Assembly: GCA_031769625.1 (NCBI GenBank)
Contig: JAUIMM010000113.1
Span: 15,410,501-15,474,500 of the forward strand
Source: Taudactylus pleione
Lineage: Eukaryota > Chordata > Amphibia > Anura > Myobatrachidae
Direction: 5' to 3'
Length of the DNA stretch: 64,000 nt
Shown here: in pieces, positions 10,814 to 19,477 of the stretch
Numbering within the stretch: position 1 is the stretch's first letter
How the letters are laid out: every line of letters starts with the position of its first letter
Made by a program: the position numbers and the translations under genes
Notes under the pieces: model-generated
The model's input: the letters and a program-made list of their open reading frames with translations, nothing else
What the model was told of the DNA's origin: nothing
The model's database searches: none

Positions 10814-11748
10814 GATGGCACCACGTATGTGACCTCTCTCACCAATTAAGTATTAAATAGGCGAGAGACCACCCTGCAGCACCGCACCGCAAGGGCTTTA
10901 GCAGAAAGAACAGGGACAGTAATAAAGCTGACAGTTTAGTGAAGAATAGTTACAGGCAGCAGCGCTAGCACAGTCACATACAATGCAGAAAAATAACAAT
11001 TCCTGCACTAACAGCGCTGATCACTCAACTACACAGACACAGGGCCTGGTAGGACACAGCGCTGCATACACAGACCTGACCACAGCGGAGGAGAGGTATG
11101 CGGGGGGACCCAGACCACGATGCTTCCTTCCAGACTTCCAGCAGCGTTCACCATGCGTTGCAGAGAAGATGGCCGCCGAGGAGCAGAGAGAAGCTGGCCT
11201 GGGGGAGGAGCGCTGACACAGGACCAGTCAGCACAGTGCAGAGAGGGCTGTGTGCAGCGGGGGAGGCGCCGGCTGTGAGACAGGGAAGGCGCGCTCCCCT
11301 GGCATGCATTTAACCCCTGGGACGCCGCAGCGCTACCGCTCTGCTGCGGTCCGCTGTCCCAGGGGGTAGTGGAAGCGCAGGTTGGTCGCCTGGCTCCACG
11401 CTGCAGCCAGTCCCCAGGGAGCCCCCTGCCTGGGGACTTAGGACCATGTGATCAGCGGGGACCCACCGCGGGACCCCGCTGCTTACCTCTGTCCCCCTTG
11501 AATCCGGCCATGGTCCGGAGCATCTGGGGTCACCGCTAGCTGTGACCCCAGACGCCCACCAGCATCCCCGGATCAGTACCGGCGTTCTGGTACCGGCGGG
11601 GTGTAGGGAAGACAGCATGGACGTCAGGACTGACTGTCCATGCTGTTCATCCAGTTGTGCAGCCACAGCTGCATGAAGAATAAGCTTCAGGGGCTCTTCT
11701 AGCCCCCACTCCAACAGGTGCACCCGACTCCGGCCGGGCACCAAACTA

Positions 11749-11901
11749 AACTGAGGTGCCTTGGCCTGGGGGCGGGGTATAGGAGGGGGACCTAGTGCAT
11801 CCTGGGAGGCTGAAAGCTTAACTCTTTGGTGCCCTGCGACTGACGTCACACCTATACCCCAAGGTATCCTGTGGATACCCTATGGACCCTGAAGTAGAAA
11901 A
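11749..11901. repeat. DIRS copy 1 terminal repeat (5' side of the coding strand)
   Basis: Inverted partner of 6089-6277 (AACTGAGGTGCC through CTATGGACCCTGAAG). It contains the presumed start region for element transcription on the minus strand. A G/C-rich untranslated leader of roughly 0.9 kb separates it from gag. Confidence 0.9.
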
Positions 11902-11943
11902 AACAAAAAGTACAAGCTGCAGTTGTAAATAGCTGCATCTCAC

Positions 11944-12018
11944 CTTTACATAATAGATGGCTGCTAAAAAGGTTACTGGCTTCCTGGCATCCCTACAGTA
12001 GTTTGCATAATTTTTAGT
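11944..12018 (-). CDS. Host-gene internal exon, 75 nt (candidate)
   Basis: Minus-strand exon between an acceptor ending CTTCATCTGCAG and a donor AAG/GTGAGA (GT at 11943-11942). Only one frame is open: phase 0 to phase 0, 25 codons reading TKNYANYCRDARKP then VTFLAAIYYVK. Its start phase matches the end phase of 22840-23077. Its end phase does not match 2007-2069, so an exon is probably missing between them. It sits between the two DIRS copies, very close to the right end of copy 1. It is short, so the call rests on splice signals, frame and phase. No domain was recognised. Confidence 0.55.
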
Positions 12019-12866
12019 CTGCAGATGAAGATATGATTCAGGATTTTTTCCTGTTATTCAATTGTGAACAGGACTAAATGTGTCAGAATTCACTCACAAA
12101 AGGCCTAGGCTTCACTGGGTATGAGGCCACACTTGGGCTTCCCGTACTAAAGTGGTCTCCCTGGTGTGGGAAGAAGGCGGAGCAGGACGGGATGAGCAGC
12201 GCAGTGCGCACTGTAGGAGAGGGCCTGCCACGCACGTGCCACTCAAAACATAATTGCTTACCACCTTCATAGGGTTGCCTATGCTTGAGCTAAATAAAGA
12301 ACAGTCCATTTTTAGCATGCACTGGAAGCAAGAAAAGGGGATGCACTGGTCACTACATTGTGATAAATAAAGGTCCAGGTATCCAAGGTAAATACAGGTA
12401 GTGGAAGTATTGCCCTAAACCCAAGCCTCCTACAAGGACCAAGAAGACAAAATAAGGTATCATTACGCAATAGAAGAAAAAAAAGTAAATTCACTCTTTA
12501 AATCACTCACGTAAAAAGGACAGCAACTTATCACCCAAAAGCATCCTCCCTCCAAAGGATAAAAATAAATCATTCCTCACACAACAAATGAAGTACTCCA
12601 GTTATAGCATTAAAGAGGTAGTGGTCATCTGGTTTTGTGGAATCGCCAGAGGTCAAAGTGTAGCCACAACTGGTCTAAGGGGAAGATTGGTTTCAACAGA
12701 ATGTAATAAGATTGATAAATATGTTTTAGTAAATACTCGGCAGCATATGTAAACGTTTGAATTACAGCATACTCTGGGGAAACCTGCTTTTATTCAGGGC
12801 GTGACGGATAATGATGTGTCGATCCTTCTGCATTGTTTCTGGCCAGAAAAGAGAAAGCTTACAATA
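12019..12866 (-). other. Intron, nothing recognised
   Basis: About 850 bp of non-coding sequence with scattered short open frames and no recognised repeat ends. Confidence 0.4.
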
Positions 12867-12874
12867 CACTGAAT

Positions 12875-13146
12875 CATGCTTGCCGACATTCTGGCTACAC
12901 CCTCTGGGAGGGAACAGCCAGGTCGGCATAGCAGGGGGGCGTGGCCGGAATAGGGGAAGTGGGCGGACAGATTACCCAACATTTGTGGGCGGGGCGGAGG
13001 GTGTGGCCACGCAATTCAGCGTGAATTGTGTCATCGGTCACCCCTGCTGCAGGGTGGCCAGAGCGGTCGGCAGCCGCCGGGAAGCTTGCCTGCCTTTCCG
13101 GGGTGCCGGGAGTGGCACACAATTTTTGGGAGGGTAGGCAAGTATG
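12875..13146. mobile_element. hAT-like MITE with perfect 8-bp duplication
   Basis: Ends are imperfect inverted repeats: CATGCTTGCCGACATTCT and AGGGTAGGCAAGTATG. A perfect CACTGAAT duplication lies at 12867-12874 and 13147-13154. The interior is G/C-rich and non-coding. The same end type occurs at 51189-51515. Eight-base duplications fit hAT; the superfamily assignment is an inference. Confidence 0.78.
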
Positions 13147-13154
13147 CACTGAAT

Positions 13155-13970
13155 TATTATGCAAAGCAGTTGTAGAGGTTTTAGATAAATTTAATTTGTG
13201 GTCAAAAGAAAGCATTCAGGTTTAGGAGATCCTGTTGCACAAATGTTACATGATTATAGAACAACCTTTACATGATGCTCTAAATGCACAAACCATCTTA
13301 GCATACAAACTAGACAAAAATTGAATGACAAGAATTAAAAAGGGGAACAGTCATAGTTTGGAGACATACAGACGTGTCCTCATACACCAAGCCTCAATAC
13401 ATGCTGCGACGGGAGATGCCTGGTGTGAGTGACCCGCACCGAGCAGTGTAGCGAATTTTTCGCTTGAATGTGCAGCTTAGTCAAAACGTGATGAAACAAA
13501 ACTGCTTCACAAGACTGCACTGATTCATTTGATATGCGACACTTGTATATCTGTGTGTGACGGAGTCTGAATCTGTGCAACAGAACTTGGGGCCATATCC
13601 TCTTATACACAGATGGATAATGATCACAACATTCACCTAAATAGGTCACTTTTCACATGTATGCGCACTCCCACTTATCGGACAATCCTATTGTGAAAGA
13701 CGAGAGTACAAATTTGAACGATAATTCTTGCAGAGATGACAGGTGAAAAGTACAGGAGAAAATCAGCCTGTCCCCCAAAAATAATAAAATAATATAGGAT
13801 AACATTATAAATGACCGTTAGTGACCATGATCAAATGGTTTGGAGTTCTTAAATGGTGTCAAATGGCTGTTATATGATTTTTTTCTCTAAGAGTGAAAAA
13901 ATTAAAGAAAGCAATATTTGTTGACAAAAATAAATGCTGTAGGTAAATTAGGAATAAATAAAAAATGTAT
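13155..13970. other. Intron, nothing firm
   Basis: No gene seen. Around 13590 the motif GGGGCCATATCCTCTTAT may be an element end related to GCTAATAGGATATGGCC near 14845, but the pairing is uncertain. Confidence 0.3.
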
Positions 13971-13974
13971 GTAT

Positions 13975-14400
13975 GGTATGCAGTCGGATGCCGACGGTCT
14001 AAATGCCGACAGTTGGCATCCCGACTGTCTAATCCCGGCAAGGGTCTAATGACAGGCGGAAGCCCCACATCCCGATTAAAGATAAGCCATACGCGGACAG
14101 CCGCGGGGGGTGGGGGGGGGCGTGGGAGACGGGGACGGGGGGGTTGGGTTAGGGGCTCCTTTGGGGTTAGGCTAGAGAAAGGGAGGGTTAGGGCCCCCCG
14201 GGAGACTTAGGGTTAGGCTGCGGGGTAGGGGGGCTAGGTTTAGGCACTTGGGGGGGGGGGGGGGGGTCAGGGTCAGGGACCCCAAAGGGAGGGTTAGGGT
14301 TAGAAAGGTTAGCAATACTTACCTGAATTTACGATCAGGATTTTCACCCTTGCTGGACTTTGAACCGCCGGCCATTTGGCCGATTCCGTATGTATATTAT
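13975..14400. repeat. G-rich dispersed repeat with degenerate GGGTTAG motifs
   Basis: It starts with short inverted motifs (GATGCCGACGG, ATGCCGACAG, GGCATCCCGAC). It continues into long G tracts, including a run of 17 G at 14250-14266, and scattered GGTTAGGGTTAG motifs near 14290. The motifs are too irregular for true telomeric DNA. Runs of four or more G are frequent enough to allow G-quadruplexes. There is no coding capacity. Confidence 0.6.
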
Positions 14401-15865
14401 TAAGTCATTTTAGGGCACTTTAAAAAAAACAAAAATTCAAAATACAACTAGCACTTGCATCTGCAATGTTTAAAACAGCTGGCACATCCATACAGCCCCC
14501 CCCCCCCCCCAAATTACCTGCCCCACTACTTTAAACCCATTTTCCAGCACTTTTTAATTTTTCACCCCAAAAATGGCATGTCATTATTGGCCCAATTAAG
14601 TTCATTAAAAATAAATTTTTGCCTAATTAGTCATCAAGGGGGGTGTCCAAGGGATTCTGGATCAAGTCCCGACATTTTTACCTTAAAATAGGGATTGTGC
14701 ACAACCTGCCCAGAGTTGGTGAGAACTTTTGCGACTTTTATGCTATGTAGAATTCGCACATGCGAAAACCGCAGCTAATAGGATAGCTCGATAAGTATTT
14801 ATTCGAACGATAAGCCGGTTTTCATCTAAAGGCGGCTTATCGCCGCTAATAGGATATGGCCTTATTAGAAAGCTGCCGTCGCTGCATTGTAGCACTTTGT
14901 ATACAGGTTCAGACGCAGTCGCACACAGATGTACGTGTCGAATTTATAAAATAAATCAGTGCGGTCTCATTAGGTCATTTTGTCGCATCGCATTGAGACG
15001 TCCGAGCGAAAGTGACACTTATTGCAAACAGTCACATGAGACCTGGAGCGCCGAGAAAGGCTATTTGTCGCGACAATAGTGAATGAGGACATCTGCACTG
15101 AGCTACAATCTCTTTATGAGGTATATACAGTATATTTTTGTTGTTTTACAAAATGCATCCCAAGGAGCATTACAGGATATAAAAGATTCTTAAAAATATC
15201 CCTCCTTGGGAATCTAAAAAAGGTACACCACAGATGATAAGATGGCAGTAATTGATTATTAATTGGTAAAACTGCACATTTGCTGCTTTCTTACAGCAGA
15301 ATGAGTAATATGGGTTTCCCTAGGTCAGAGTTGGGAACATTAGGTCCTACACCCCTGCCCTAGGTGAACCCCTGCCCTAGGTGAACACAGCAGATTGTAC
15401 GATTAACATGGTGATTTGTTTGGATAGGCTCAGTACTACATCACTGGATACCTTCAGGGCAGGAAGGGATGATGGTTAGAGTGGGAGCCATGAGATTTAT
15501 GAGCAGGCTGTTTGGTTTTTAAAAAAACCGAAGGTGTTTGTTTGATGGGATAACATTTTTACGACTGTGCAGAAGATATTTGGATTAGACAATCCAATTA
15601 AATTAATTGTAGCTCAAATTGCAGATTTTATTTTACTTATTAACAGTTATTTATATTTGGTGATTATGAAGGGTAGGCAGCTAGGAAACACTAGACTAAT
15701 GGCGGTCTTTGATTTGAACACTATCAATACTGGATTGCAAGGACCCAGTGGGAGAGAGCGGAGCACATCTGGGGACATGGCCAACCAATGACTCATAGCT
15801 GGTCCCAGTCAGCAGGGTTGACAAACCATTGGGACTGCTTATTATATATACAAGTAGAGAATATG
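14401..15865. other. Intron with minor repeats only
   Basis: It contains a 16-base C run at about 14493-14508, a short inverted motif pair around 14770-14865 (CGATAAG/CTTATCG with GCTAATAGGATA), and an 18-bp direct duplication at about 15350-15386 (CCCCTGCCCTAGGTGAA). No gene was seen. Confidence 0.4.
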
Positions 15866-16055
15866 AAAATATGAGATATGGTAAGAACTTACCCTTGTTA
15901 TCTCTATTTCTACGAAGTCCATAGGGTTCCACAGGATACCTTGGGGTATAGGTGTGACGTCAGTCGCAGGGCACCAAAGAGTTAAGCTTTCAGCCTCCCA
16001 GGATGCACTAGGTCCCCCTCCTATACCCCGCCCCCGGGCCAAGGCACCTCAGTTA
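15866..16055. repeat. DIRS copy 2 terminal repeat (3' side, with extension)
   Basis: Pairs in inverted orientation with 21652-21804. The outer extension (TATGAGATATGGTAAG...) pairs with the ICR. The left flank is AATAT and the element begins at the GAAAA core. Confidence 0.92.
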
Positions 16056-16202
16056 GTTACCAAGCCATAGGCCGGAGGAGGAGAAGGAAGAGAGAGAACA
16101 AAGATCTGGACACATACAAGAATCACATTCTCACCAGAGGGAGACGGAAAACCGGTGACCAGAGCAAAGCCCATCTGCAGCACAGGTGCGACAGGGCGGG
16201 AG

Positions 16203-16314
16203 TCCTGTGGAACCCTATGGACTTCGTAGAAATAGAGATAACAAGGGTAAGTTCTTACCATATCTCATATTTTCTACTTCAGGGTCCATAGGGTATCCAC
16301 AGGATACCTTGGGG
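16203..16314. repeat. DIRS copy 2 internal complementary region
   Basis: A 112-bp segment complementary to both element ends, placed back to back as in a circle junction. It lies immediately downstream of the recombinase stop in the coding direction, the canonical DIRS position. Confidence 0.93.
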
Positions 16315-16334
16315 ATGTCCCAAAGCAGTATCCT

Positions 16335-18404
16335 TTAAGGGTGGGGACGCTCCTGTGCAGAAAGGAGAATCCGCCGCCCGAAGGAAGCATCCTGAGAGGC
16401 GAAGGTGTCAAACCTGTAATACCTCACGAAGGTATGGACAGAAGACCACGTAGCAGCCTTGCAGATCTGAACTGCCGAGGCACCACGTCGAGCTGCCCAC
16501 GAAGGACCCACAGACCTAGTGGAATGAGCCTTCAGAGAAGGAGGGACTGGTAGGCCTTCATGAAGATAAGCTTCAGAAATAGCCATACGGATCCAGGCTG
16601 CCAAAGTTTGCTTTGAAGCAGGCCAACCCTTTTTACGGAAGCCATAGAGGACAAACAAAGCGTCCGACTTCCTAAACGAAGAAGTGCGGTCAACATAAGT
16701 CCTTAAGGCCCGCACAACATCCAAAGAGGCCTCACCCACGGAAAGACCCGGTGAGTTAAAGGCCGGAACAACTATTTCCTCGTTAACATGAAACTGGGAA
16801 ACAACTTTGGGAAGAAACTCGGGCCGAGTGCGGAGCACTGCCCTGTTCCCATAAAAAACCAAGAAAGGGGGTCTACAAGAAAGAGCCCCTAACTCAGAAA
16901 CACGTCTGGCCGAAGCAATGGCCAGAAGGAAAACAGTCTTAGCTGTTAGCCATTTAAGATCCACTGAGCCCAGTGGTTCAAACGGCGGTCCTTGGAGAGC
17001 CGTCAGGACCACAGCCAAATCCCAAGGCGCCACAGGTGGAACAAAGGGCGGCTGAATGCGGAGAACACCCTGCATAAAGGTGCGCACATCCGGGATTGTA
17101 GCAATCCTACGGTGAAACCAGACAGATAGGGCCGAAACCTGTACCTTCAAAGAAGCAAGGCGAAGCCCATGATCTAGTCCCGCTTGCAGGAAGGCGAGAA
17201 TCCGAGACAGACGAAACTCCCGCGGTGCATAACCTCTCGGTCGACACCACTGGAAGAACGTATGCCACACGCGATGGTATATCCTCGCGGAAGACGGTTT
17301 CCGAGCTCGTAACATGGTACGCACCACAGAGCTGGAAAACCCCCGGGACCTCAGCATGGTCGTCTCAACAGCCACGCCGTCAAAGACAGCCGAGTCAGGT
17401 CCGGGTGAAGGCAAGGACCCTGAGACAGAAGGTCCGGTCGTAGCGGCAACCGCAGAGGACTGTCCACGGACAGACCCTGAAGGTCTGAGAACCAGTGCCG
17501 TCTGGGCCACGCGGGAGCTATCAACAGGAGCGTCCCTCCTTCCTGTTTGAATTTCCGGATTACCCGTGGAAGAAGGGAGACCGGAGGGAACAGGTATGCG
17601 AACCGGAACGTCCACCGGACGGACAGAGCATCCACCAGAGACGCCCCTTCGTCTCTTGTGCGAGACCCGTACACCGGCAACTTGTTGTTGTGCCGGGACG
17701 CCATGAGGTCGATTTCTGGAAGACCCCACCTGTCCACCAGTAGTTGAAAAACGTCCGGGTGCAGGGACCATTCCCCCGGATGAACGTCCTGGCGACTTAG
17801 AAAGTCCGCCTCCCAATTTAGCACTCCCGGGATGAAGACCGCTGATATGGCCGGAAGATTGCGCTCCGCCCAAACCAGGATCCGAGAGACCTCTACGAGA
17901 GCCGCCCGACTGCGAGTTCCTCCTTGCCTGTTTATGTAGGCCACGGTGGTAGCGTTGTCCGACTGGACCTGCACCGGGCGACCCTGGAGAAACCGCTGTG
18001 CCTGCTGGAGAGCATTGAAGACCGCACAGAGTTCCAAGATATTTATTGGAAGCTCCGCTTCTGTCGGCGTCCACCTGCCCTGGAACAAGTGTGGACCCGA
18101 AACTGCTCCCCAGCCCCGAAGACTGGCGTCCGTTGTCAACAGGACCCAATTTGGAACCCAGAACGGACGTCCCTTGTTGAGGTGGGTCGTCTGTAACCAC
18201 CACGCAAGGGACAGGCGAACCTCCTGGGTGAACACAATCGTCTGGGACTTCAGAGACTGAGGCAGCCCGTTCCACTTGGACAGGATCAGGTGCTGCAGAG
18301 GTCTGGAGTGAAACTGGGCGTATTCCACCATGTCGAACACCGACACCATGGAGCCCAGTAACCTCATCGCCGAGTGTAAGGACACCCGGCGGCTGTGCAG
18401 GCAA
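16335..18404 (-). CDS. DIRS tyrosine recombinase
   Basis: A 689-codon open frame on the minus strand. The catalytic domain occupies roughly the second half. It has the first Arg in SARRVSELGAL (Arg about 500/501), the HxxR motif HSTR (His about 627, Arg about 630) and the nucleophile candidates in VRYYRF (Tyr about 662/663), in the order expected of tyrosine recombinases. A preceding helical segment (RKPSSARIYHRVWHTFFQWC) looks like the SAM-like DNA-binding half. In DIRS elements this enzyme inserts the circular cDNA in the nucleus without target duplication. The first 350 or so codons lie inside the RT frame and are Gly/Ser/Pro-rich. The real start is therefore uncertain and could be near the end of the RT frame (MLRSRGFSS, about 17360). 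Copy 1 is frameshifted twice in this gene. Confidence 0.92.
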   Translation of the reverse strand: MPAQPPGVLTLGDEVTGLHGVGVRHGGIRPVSLQTSAAPDPVQVERAASVSEVPDDCVHPGGSPVPCVVVTDDPPQQGTSVLGSKLGPVDNGRQSSGLGSSFGSTLVPGQVDADRSGASNKYLGTLCGLQCSPAGTAVSPGSPGAGPVGQRYHRGLHKQARRNSQSGGSRRGLSDPGLGGAQSSGHISGLHPGSAKLGGGLSKSPGRSSGGMVPAPGRFSTTGGQVGSSRNRPHGVPAQQQVAGVRVSHKRRRGVSGGCSVRPVDVPVRIPVPSGLPSSTGNPEIQTGRRDAPVDSSRVAQTALVLRPSGSVRGQSSAVAATTGPSVSGSLPSPGPDSAVFDGVAVETTMLRSRGFSSSVVRTMLRARKPSSARIYHRVWHTFFQWCRPRGYAPREFRLSRILAFLQAGLDHGLRLASLKVQVSALSVWFHRRIATIPDVRTFMQGVLRIQPPFVPPVAPWDLAVVLTALQGPPFEPLGSVDLKWLTAKTVFLLAIASARRVSELGALSCRPPFLVFYGNRAVLRTRPEFLPKVVSQFHVNEEIVVPAFNSPGLSVGEASLDVVRALRTYVDRTSSFRKSDALFVLYGFRKKGWPASKQTLAAWIRMAISEAYLHEGLPVPPSLKAHSTRSVGPSWAARRGASAVQICKAATWSSVHTFVRYYRFDTFASQDASFGRRILLSAQERPHP

Positions 18405-19477
18405 CTGCGCACCCTTGACTGTAAAGCAGAGATCTTGTCCTCCGTCACGAAGATCCTTTGCTGTCCCGAGTCCAATAAGGCTCCAAGATGCAGAATCCTC
18501 CGAGACGGGATTAGAGTGGACTTCTGCCAGTTGATTAGCCAGCCGTGCCGTTGCAGCAGTGCAATGGTCAGGTCCAAGTGGCGTAACAGGAGCTCTGGAG
18601 ATCCTGCCACCAATAACAGGTCGTCCAAATACGGCAACATGCGGACTCCCTGCAGCCGCAGAAAAGCCGCCATGACCGCCATCACCTTGGTGAAAACACG
18701 TGGTGCTGTTGCCAGGCCAAAAGGTAACGCCCGAAACTGGAAGTGGTCGCTGCGGATTGCAAACCTGAGGAACTGTTGATGGCGCAAAAGAATAGGGACA
18801 TGCAGGTAAGCGTCCTGTATGTCCAATGACACCAAGTAGTCCCCAGGTTCCAGCGCCAGAATGATGGACCGTAGGGTCTCCATCCGAAACTTCGGGACCC
18901 GCAAAGACTTGTTGAGTGCTTTGAGGTTGAGAATCGAACGATATGACCTATTGGGTTTCTGTACCAAAAATAGATTTGAATAGAAACCCTGGCCCCTCTG
19001 GGAGAATGGAACAGCCACTATAACTCCAGCCTGGAGCATAGTGTGCAATACCTTCCGCAGCTCCGTAGCCTTGTTCCGGTCTGATGGGAGACCCGTGGTG
19101 AAGAAGCGAGCCGGGGGTCTGTGCCGGAAGGAGAGGGCGTATCCGTGGGAAACCACCTCCAGAACCCAAGTGTCTGTCGTAGTGGTCGACCAACACTGGG
19201 CGAACTGTAGCAGGCGGCCTCCCACCCTGGGATCCCCCAAAGGGAGGCCCGGACCGTCAGGCCGCAGGCTTGTCATCTGGCTTGGGGGCCGGACGTCTGG
19301 TACTCCATGCCTGCTTCCGGGGCTTGACCGATTTCTTAGGGCCAGCCTGTCGAGGAAACGACTGTGGTTTGGGCCTGTCCTGGGCCCTAGATGACCAAAA
19401 GGACGATGGTCCCGAACCAGAAGGAGCAGCGGCCGACGGGAGACAAGCAGATTTGGCTGCCGCCAGCGTGGCCACAA
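17351..19477 (-). CDS. DIRS reverse transcriptase / RNase H polyprotein
   Basis: A 708-codon open frame from the first Met. RT blocks in order: FLVQKPN...ILNLKALN, SLDIQDAYLHVPI, LPFGLATAPRVF and the catalytic YLDD (PYLDDLLLV). RNase H blocks follow: TTDASLRGWGAV, ELPINILEL, VQSDNATTVAYINRQ and NWEADFLSRQ. The tail (PEIDLMASRHN ... FPPVSLLPRV ... LLIAPAWPRRHWF) matches the region often described as methyltransferase-derived in DIRS elements; that label is from family knowledge and not proven here. It starts inside gag in another frame, so expression may need frameshifting or internal initiation. The conserved KPNGSYRPI, kept in copy 1, is KPNRSYRSI here (Gly to Arg, Pro to Ser), which may cripple the enzyme. 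Confidence 0.93.
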   Translation of the reverse strand: MWPRWRQPNLLVSRRPLLLLVRDHRPFGHLGPRTGPNHSRFLDRLALRNRSSPGSRHGVPDVRPPSQMTSLRPDGPGLPLGDPRVGGRLLQFAQCWSTTTTDTWVLEVVSHGYALSFRHRPPARFFTTGLPSDRNKATELRKVLHTMLQAGVIVAVPFSQRGQGFYSNLFLVQKPNRSYRSILNLKALNKSLRVPKFRMETLRSIILALEPGDYLVSLDIQDAYLHVPILLRHQQFLRFAIRSDHFQFRALPFGLATAPRVFTKVMAVMAAFLRLQGVRMLPYLDDLLLVAGSPELLLRHLDLTIALLQRHGWLINWQKSTLIPSRRILHLGALLDSGQQRIFVTEDKISALQSRVRSCLHSRRVSLHSAMRLLGSMVSVFDMVEYAQFHSRPLQHLILSKWNGLPQSLKSQTIVFTQEVRLSLAWWLQTTHLNKGRPFWVPNWVLLTTDASLRGWGAVSGPHLFQGRWTPTEAELPINILELCAVFNALQQAQRFLQGRPVQVQSDNATTVAYINRQGGTRSRAALVEVSRILVWAERNLPAISAVFIPGVLNWEADFLSRQDVHPGEWSLHPDVFQLLVDRWGLPEIDLMASRHNNKLPVYGSRTRDEGASLVDALSVRWTFRFAYLFPPVSLLPRVIRKFKQEGGTLLLIAPAWPRRHWFSDLQGLSVDSPLRLPLRPDLLSQGPCLHPDLTRLSLTAWLLRRPC

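Larger units (their letters stand above)
6089..11901 (-). mobile_element. DIRS retrotransposon copy 1 (degenerate)
   Basis: A complete-length DIRS element, about 5.8 kb, coding on the minus strand. Evidence: inverted terminal repeats at 6089-6277 and 11749-11901; an internal complementary region at 6426-6537 made from both ends; and Gag, RT/RNase H and tyrosine recombinase reading frames in DIRS order. No target duplication is seen, as expected for recombinase-mediated insertion. Both ends carry a GAAAA core. It is very similar to the copy at 15866-21804. Compared with that copy it has single-base deletions in gag, a 126-nt deletion in the RT and frameshifts in the recombinase, so it is dead. 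Its right end lies about 43 bp from the donor of the host exon at 11944-12018. Confidence 0.95.

Noticed and set aside
11098..11849. Pro/Gly/Arg-rich open frames in the DIRS leader regions
   Set aside because: Compositional frames on both strands of a G/C-rich leader. No domain, and not shared with the third DIRS.
13975..14400. True interstitial telomeric repeat
   Set aside because: The TTAGGG motifs are scattered and irregular, not a tandem array.
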